A stretch of DNA of 36,130 nucleotides, from NCBI RefSeq assembly GCF_001815905.1, contig NZ_KV823233.1, positions 1 to 36,130 on the forward strand, written 5' to 3'. Position numbers and translations under genes: made by a program. Shown here one piece after another: positions 32,503-36,130 of the stretch. Numbering within the stretch: position 1 is the stretch's first letter; each line of letters begins with the position of its first letter. The notes under the pieces are model-generated. The model was not told the origin of the DNA. It saw nothing but the letters and a program-made list of their open reading frames with translations, and did not search any database. This DNA is from Brevibacterium sp. HMSC07C04. Its GTDB lineage: Bacteria; Actinomycetota; Actinomycetes; Actinomycetales; Brevibacteriaceae.

Positions 32503-33996
32503 TTACTTAGAATGCAACTGCTGCGCCGCGCGAGACTCGATATCTGAAAGAAACGAAGACACCGACCGCGCTAACCGGCGCGAACTTAGTTCAAACAGAA
32601 TCCGGCGTGATAACCAGAATGTGCAAACACTAAAAGCGGGATTCCACCATAAGTACCACCAATAATAGCTGGGATAAGGTGCCAGAAGAGCACAGAATGC
32701 CGGGATGAAAATATTAAGCAAGTAACAACAGCCCATCAAAAAGCGACGCCGCCAACGAAGAGAGCCAGTATCGATAGCCGAAACGAAAACAGATCCGCTC
32801 TTTACTTCAAAGTAGATCCACAAGTTCGGAAATACAATTCCGATAACCAGATACATTAGCGCGGCGACCCACTGCACATGCGCAAAACCCTGCAGGCCAG
32901 GTGCTGGAACGAAACAAAGAAAAATCATGAAAACTACTACGACACTTCCCATTACATGAAAGTATATTGATTCAAAGTACTTATGAACAATTGGACGTTT
33001 ACGCACCACAGGCCCCTCCAGATAAAAGTATAAAAGCTGTACCATATACTTCATTGACCGCCTACGATCACCGCCCCATTTGGCATCTTTTAGTGCGCCA
33101 CGATTCCACATTAGATCGCGACTTACGACGTGAAATAAAAACCAATGCAATGTAATTAACGCAAACCCAACCCATATTGCAATAAGGCCTAGTTTATGAT
33201 CGTTTTCTTTCTGAAAGTAGCTGAGTGCTTCTGTGACAGTACCGACGAAGGTAAGACTTGCAGATAGAGCGATTACCGAGCCCAACAGAATGCCAGTCGT
33301 CAAGTCGAACTCGGCAGCTTGTGAATTAATGTTTTTAAGATCTTCGTTGAGAATTCTTAACTGTTCTCGATCTGGAACTCTTCGAACCTGGAGCCTAAGG
33401 ACTTTTGGCCTTTTTAAAAATTCCACTGAACCCAAACGGCGATTTAGGCCGCTTGGAGCTACCTTTAGGTACCTATCAAACTTCTTCAACAGTTCTCTTT
33501 TAGACACGAGAACGTCATGGATCGTTGTTTGCAACCTCGAATTTTTTGATTCCGTAAGCGCTAGCCACAACGCGATAGCTGTAACTACGATTCCGTTCAG
33601 CGTAACTATAGTTCCGTACGCCTCACTGCCAGTTAGTCTGAGTATATTTTTGAGCCGCGGCGTGTCAGGTGATCCACTTAGTATCAGTTGACTTATCAGC
33701 GATAGCCATATTTGGGCGCCTGTGAATAGAATCAGCAGAATAATGAACGCAATCAAGTTAGTACGCTGCTCTACATTTCCGCCGACGTTTACACGGCGCC
33801 TGTCGGCTTTGGCTTTTTCAGAATTTTCCTCTGGTTTTTGATTGAAGTATTTTTCACTACTTGAAGGGAGCATTCCTGCCGTTTGGGCTAGATACCAGTT
33901 ATAGTCAGCCCCGGCACCAATCCGTTTTGAATCCCATTCAAACCGGTGGAGCCACTTCTTTACGAGTGATTTGATACTATCTCGGTTCTGTCGCAT
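32503..33996 (-). CDS. unrecognised multi-pass membrane protein in AT-rich island
   Basis: A 497-residue protein I do not recognise. Its first 75 residues are hydrophilic and basic. Hydrophobic segments lie at about 80-105, 125-147, 235-258, 272-292, 350-370, 378-400 and one or two more to about 475, so it has roughly seven or eight membrane spans, with a charged loop at 150-230 rich in Arg, Lys and Leu. The C-terminus is Ser/Arg-rich. AGGA lies about 5-8 bp upstream of ATG 33996. The gene and its flanks are markedly AT-rich and use AGA, TTA and ATA codons that are rare in neighbouring genes, pointing to recent transfer. It is flanked by marR on one side and a gene-poor stretch with a damaged toxin-antitoxin pair on the other. 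Defence or exclusion is possible but unsupported. Confidence 0.8.
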   Translation of the reverse strand: MRQNRDSIKSLVKKWLHRFEWDSKRIGAGADYNWYLAQTAGMLPSSSEKYFNQKPEENSEKAKADRRRVNVGGNVEQRTNLIAFIILLILFTGAQIWLSLISQLILSGSPDTPRLKNILRLTGSEAYGTIVTLNGIVVTAIALWLALTESKNSRLQTTIHDVLVSKRELLKKFDRYLKVAPSGLNRRLGSVEFLKRPKVLRLQVRRVPDREQLRILNEDLKNINSQAAEFDLTTGILLGSVIALSASLTFVGTVTEALSYFQKENDHKLGLIAIWVGFALITLHWFLFHVVSRDLMWNRGALKDAKWGGDRRRSMKYMVQLLYFYLEGPVVRKRPIVHKYFESIYFHVMGSVVVVFMIFLCFVPAPGLQGFAHVQWVAALMYLVIGIVFPNLWIYFEVKSGSVFVSAIDTGSLRWRRRFLMGCCYLLNIFIPAFCALLAPYPSYYWWYLWWNPAFSVCTFWLSRRILFELSSRRLARSVSSFLSDIESRAAQQLHSK

Positions 33997-34576
33997 TCGG
34001 TTCCTAAACTTATTAGCTCCGGCCCAAGTTTCTAGTTTTGTTATTTAGTTCTATGTTACCTGTTCCGCAGCTGACATAACAGCTTTTAGTGGATTTGTAT
34101 TGCGCTATCTTTTCTGGTTAGGACGTGGTTTGGTTATACGCTCGCAATCAATCGCTTATCTAATCAATTCACACTCTGCAAAGATTCCGGTTAGTGATCA
34201 AGAACTTTAGGGTACCGAGTGGGCGAAGCGTGCCCTTGCGACGCGTGCAGCCATCCACCGAACGTTGCCATATCCCAAGCAACGAGCTTTCCAGGAACAG
34301 GCCCAATGTGGTTGTCCCGGCCGACTCACGTTCGCCAGTGCTGCTCTCGGAGCCCGCGCAGCAGCGCGTTTCCTTCATCCGCTTTGGCACACCCGGCCCG
34401 CGGAAGCGGCTTACCAGTGCATCCATGTTCTGGCTTTCCAAAGGTGAACGCTGTATCGCCTATCCCCAAGCTTGGAGCGCCCGCGCCAAACTCCACAAGG
34501 TTCATGTCAGTGCTCCTACGTAGACTGTTAACCAGAGCCAGATCTCGACTTGAAAGTGGAAATTGGAGGTGACGGA
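33997..34576. other. 580-bp stretch without a convincing gene
   Basis: The left 200 bp are AT-rich and continuous with the island gene, and probably hold its promoter. From about 34200 the sequence returns to about 58-60% GC by eye. Three overlapping frames of 90-117 codons exist (plus 34194-34523, plus 34219-34572, minus 34169-34441) plus a 59-codon minus-strand frame starting at 34505. None has a recognisable domain or a clear ribosome binding site. The GC shift suggests a fragment of a different gene at an insertion junction. No tRNA, tmRNA or other RNA gene was recognised. Confidence 0.5.
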
Positions 34577-35732
34577 ATGACTGTCCACATTAGTCGCGCC
34601 AGATCTGCTCCAGTGGGCAGTCGAAAGAGCGGGGTGGGACGACAAAACTGTCGCACGTCGTGCGCCCAAACTCGATGAGTGGCTCTCTGGCTCCCGCATT
34701 CCGACATTGAAGCAGCTGGAAAAGTTCGCCGCGGACACTCACACCCCCTTCGGGCTGTTGTTTCTGTCTGAACCGCCTGCAGAAGACGTGCCTATCCCAG
34801 ACATGCGCACCATCGGAAACGCTGCTGTCCCCCGGCCGTCTGCTGACCTTCTGGACACGATCTACCTGTGCCAGGCGCGCCAAGACTGGTACCGAACCTA
34901 TGCGCAAGACAACGGCATAGTCGCACCTGAGTTTGTCGGCTCCGCAACGACCCAAGCGTCGCCGGTGCTCGTGGCGGACAAGATGCGTGAATTGCTTGGC
35001 TTTGATCTACCTGAGCGGAGCACATTTGTCAGTTGGCAGGATGCCCTGCGCCGTCTCATTGATCGCATCGAAAACATCGGTGTGCTGGTAATGGTCAATG
35101 GGGTGGTCGGAGCGAATACTCATCGCAAACTCAACCCCGAAGAGTTCCGCGGTTTCGCCCTGGCTGACCCGCTTGTACCTCTGATCTTTGTAAATGGCGC
35201 TGATACCAAGGCCGCACAGATTTTCACTTTGATCCACGAACTGGCTCACATATGGCTGGGAACAAGCGCCCTGTCCGATGCCGCTATGGCCACCAGCCAC
35301 GGCGCAGCCGAGGAACTTTGGTGCAACCAAGTTGCCGCCGAGGTGCTGGTTCCGCTTACTGCGCTCCTCGATGACTACCGCGGTGAAGCGGATACCGAAG
35401 AGCTAGAACGCCTTGCCAGAAAATACCGAGTCAGCACCCTCGTGGTACTCAGGCGCATCTTCGACGCTCAACTGCTGACCTGGGAAGACTATCGTGAGCG
35501 CTATAAGAACGAACACAACCGTGTGATCGGCATTCTCGCGGCTAGCCGCGACAAAAGCAGCGGCGGCAACTACTACTACACGCAGCCACTTCGGCTTAGC
35601 CGCCAATTCGCCCAAGCGGTGATCGCCAGTACTTTCGAAGGGTCCACCACCTACCGGGAGGCTTACCGCTTACTCGGCACCAAGAAACACGCAACTTTCG
35701 AGAACCTGGCCACAGAATTGGGAGTGGCCTGA
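34577..35732 (+). CDS. ImmA/IrrE-family zinc metallopeptidase with N-terminal XRE-like region, frameshifted near the 5' end
   Basis: The zinc-protease domain has the motif HELAH (codons 35235-35249) followed by a conserved Glu-rich segment, EELWCNQVAAEVLVP, typical of COG2856/DUF955 proteins that cleave regulators or act in toxin-antitoxin pairs. Upstream lies a short HTH-like region, DLLQWAVERAGWDDKTVARR then APKLDEWLSG, IPTLKQLEKFA. The only good start, ATG 34577 with GGAGG 7 bp upstream, is in a different frame: after eight codons the coding frame shifts by +1 at the AGA codon at 34601. Removing one base there restores a continuous 384-residue protein. In the unshifted sequence the first usable start is TTG 34707, which would lose the HTH-like part. 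The gene overlaps the next ORF by one base (TGATG). Confidence 0.75.
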
Positions 35733-35917
35733 TGTACCTCCTGGACGCCAACGTTCTCATCGAAGCTAAGAACGGTTACTACGCCTTCGATATTGCACCT
35801 GGATTCTGGGACTGGCTCCATCAGGCCCACCTGCAGTCATTAGCGTGCAGCATCGAGGCAGTCCGAAGCGTTACCTTCCCGACCCCTGTTCACCGGTGTT
35901 CGGGCCGACTCCGTTAG
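35732..35917 (+). pseudogene. truncated DUF4411 (PIN-like) toxin gene
   Basis: The first 45 or so residues match the DUF4411 family start: MYLLDANVLIEAKNGYYAFD and PGFWDWLHQAHL, with the PIN-type Asp5, then LACSIEAVR. Full members have about 150-170 residues, but here the frame becomes unrelated at about codon 47 (near 35868) and stops after 61 codons at 35917. DUF4411 genes are commonly found next to an ImmA-type HTH-peptidase as a putative toxin-antitoxin unit, and the TGATG overlap with the upstream gene fits that. The toxin is probably inactive. The breakpoint looks like a deletion or recombination junction; what follows is unrelated sequence with its own small ORF on the other strand. 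Confidence 0.65.
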
Positions 35918-36000
35918 GCCACTGCCCTTGCCAAACCTCCCGTGATCGGGGACCTGGCCATGATCGCGCCGATGACGATGGCCATCAAGACAATCAGCAT
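35914..36000 (-). CDS. 28-residue hydrophobic peptide ORF
   Basis: ATG 36000 has a near-ideal AAGGAG (36006-36011) 5 bp upstream and is followed by a 28-codon frame ending in TAA at 35914-35916. The peptide begins MLIVLMAIVIGAIMA, a single membrane helix, followed by a short Arg/Ser/Pro/Gly tail (RSPITGGLARAVA). It is not a known small protein I can name; single-helix peptides include subunit-like partners of transporters and type I toxins. It is 4 bp from the stop of the truncated toxin gene on the opposite strand. Confidence 0.45.
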   Translation of the reverse strand: MLIVLMAIVIGAIMARSPITGGLARAVA

Positions 36001-36097
36001 CGCTTCTCCTTCCGTAACAACACACTAAACAAGGACCTGATACGCCACCGGTGGTGCGCGCAATCCTTGAGGAAAAGCACAGAAAGCGACAGAGGAA

Positions 36098-36130
36098 CGA
36101 GGTGCCGCTCACCTTCTCAGGTGAGCGGCA
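36098..36130. repeat. start of a CGAGGTGCCGCT palindrome, cut by window end
   Basis: CGAGGTGCCGCTCACCT (36098-36114), loop TCTC, and AGGTGAGCGGCA (36119-36130) form the left arm, loop and most of the right arm of a hairpin that continues past the window. It equals the reverse complement of the hairpin at 28049-28090 apart from one base. Likely a terminator for the next gene beyond the edge. Confidence 0.85.

Noticed and set aside
33997-36130. A tRNA or tmRNA gene as an integration site for the accessory region
   Set aside because: No cloverleaf, CCA-adjacent acceptor pairing or tmRNA termini could be found on either strand.
1-36130. A CRISPR array or cas genes
   Set aside because: No series of spaced repeats of suitable length and no Cas-like protein was found; the only tandem repeats are the 18-bp units at the left edge and the coding repeats in the DUF805 protein.

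Overview
This is high-GC chromosomal DNA of an actinobacterium, probably Micrococcales or Corynebacteriales. The evidence is roughly 60% GC in most genes, frequent GTG starts, an iron box of the DtxR/IdeR type, Tat-exported EfeB, and Ala/Gly-rich linkers inside conserved proteins. I cannot name the genus. No rRNA, tRNA, CRISPR array, insertion sequence or prophage core gene was seen.

Layout: 1-2.2 kb holds an 18-bp tandem repeat at the window edge and a P1B-type metal ATPase (minus strand). 2.2-6.4 kb is a candidate L-pipecolate/lysine catabolic unit: a sarcosine-oxidase-type FAD amine oxidase followed by an ALDH7-type piperideine-6-carboxylate dehydrogenase (minus), with a divergent LysR regulator and repeated dyads in the shared promoter region. 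6.5-13 kb holds a ThDP-dependent acetolactate-synthase-like enzyme, an atypical SDR and a large SWIM/SNF2 ATPase (all minus). 13-16 kb has two sodium/cation-coupled symporters, AGCS and DAACS types (minus). 16-19.5 kb carries panB, a threonine-aldolase-type PLP lyase and a CaiB/BaiF CoA-transferase (plus). 19.5-20.7 kb is a class V aminotransferase (minus).

20.7-24.3 kb is an efeUOB iron-uptake operon (minus) whose three genes are joined by two ATGA stop/start overlaps. A DtxR-type box lies about 100 bp upstream of it, in the region shared with divergent panC. 25.4-31.1 kb carries a DUF805 membrane protein, an APC-family permease, a Cys/Met-metabolism PLP enzyme with a foldable leader, and a DHA2-type MFS exporter. 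31.2-32.5 kb is a small alpha/beta hydrolase plus MarR unit preceded by two overlapping palindromes.

From about 32.5 kb the character changes. An AT-rich island encodes an unrecognised multi-pass membrane protein, then comes a 0.58-kb stretch without a convincing gene, then a damaged ImmA/IrrE-peptidase plus DUF4411 (PIN-like) toxin-antitoxin-type pair. In that pair the first gene is frameshifted near its 5' end and the second is cut to 61 codons. A 28-codon membrane-peptide ORF with a strong ribosome binding site lies next to it. This end looks like an accessory integration site.

Most gene ends carry long GC-rich hairpins. Several share a CGAGG(T/C)GCCGC arm and behave as a dispersed palindromic repeat family, which is one of the more unusual features of the window. 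The other notable observations are the nested alternative hairpins at 6.4 kb, the operator-like arrays at 5.1 and 31.2 kb, the three-way-junction leader at 29.4 kb, and the rare-codon frameshift in the ImmA gene.
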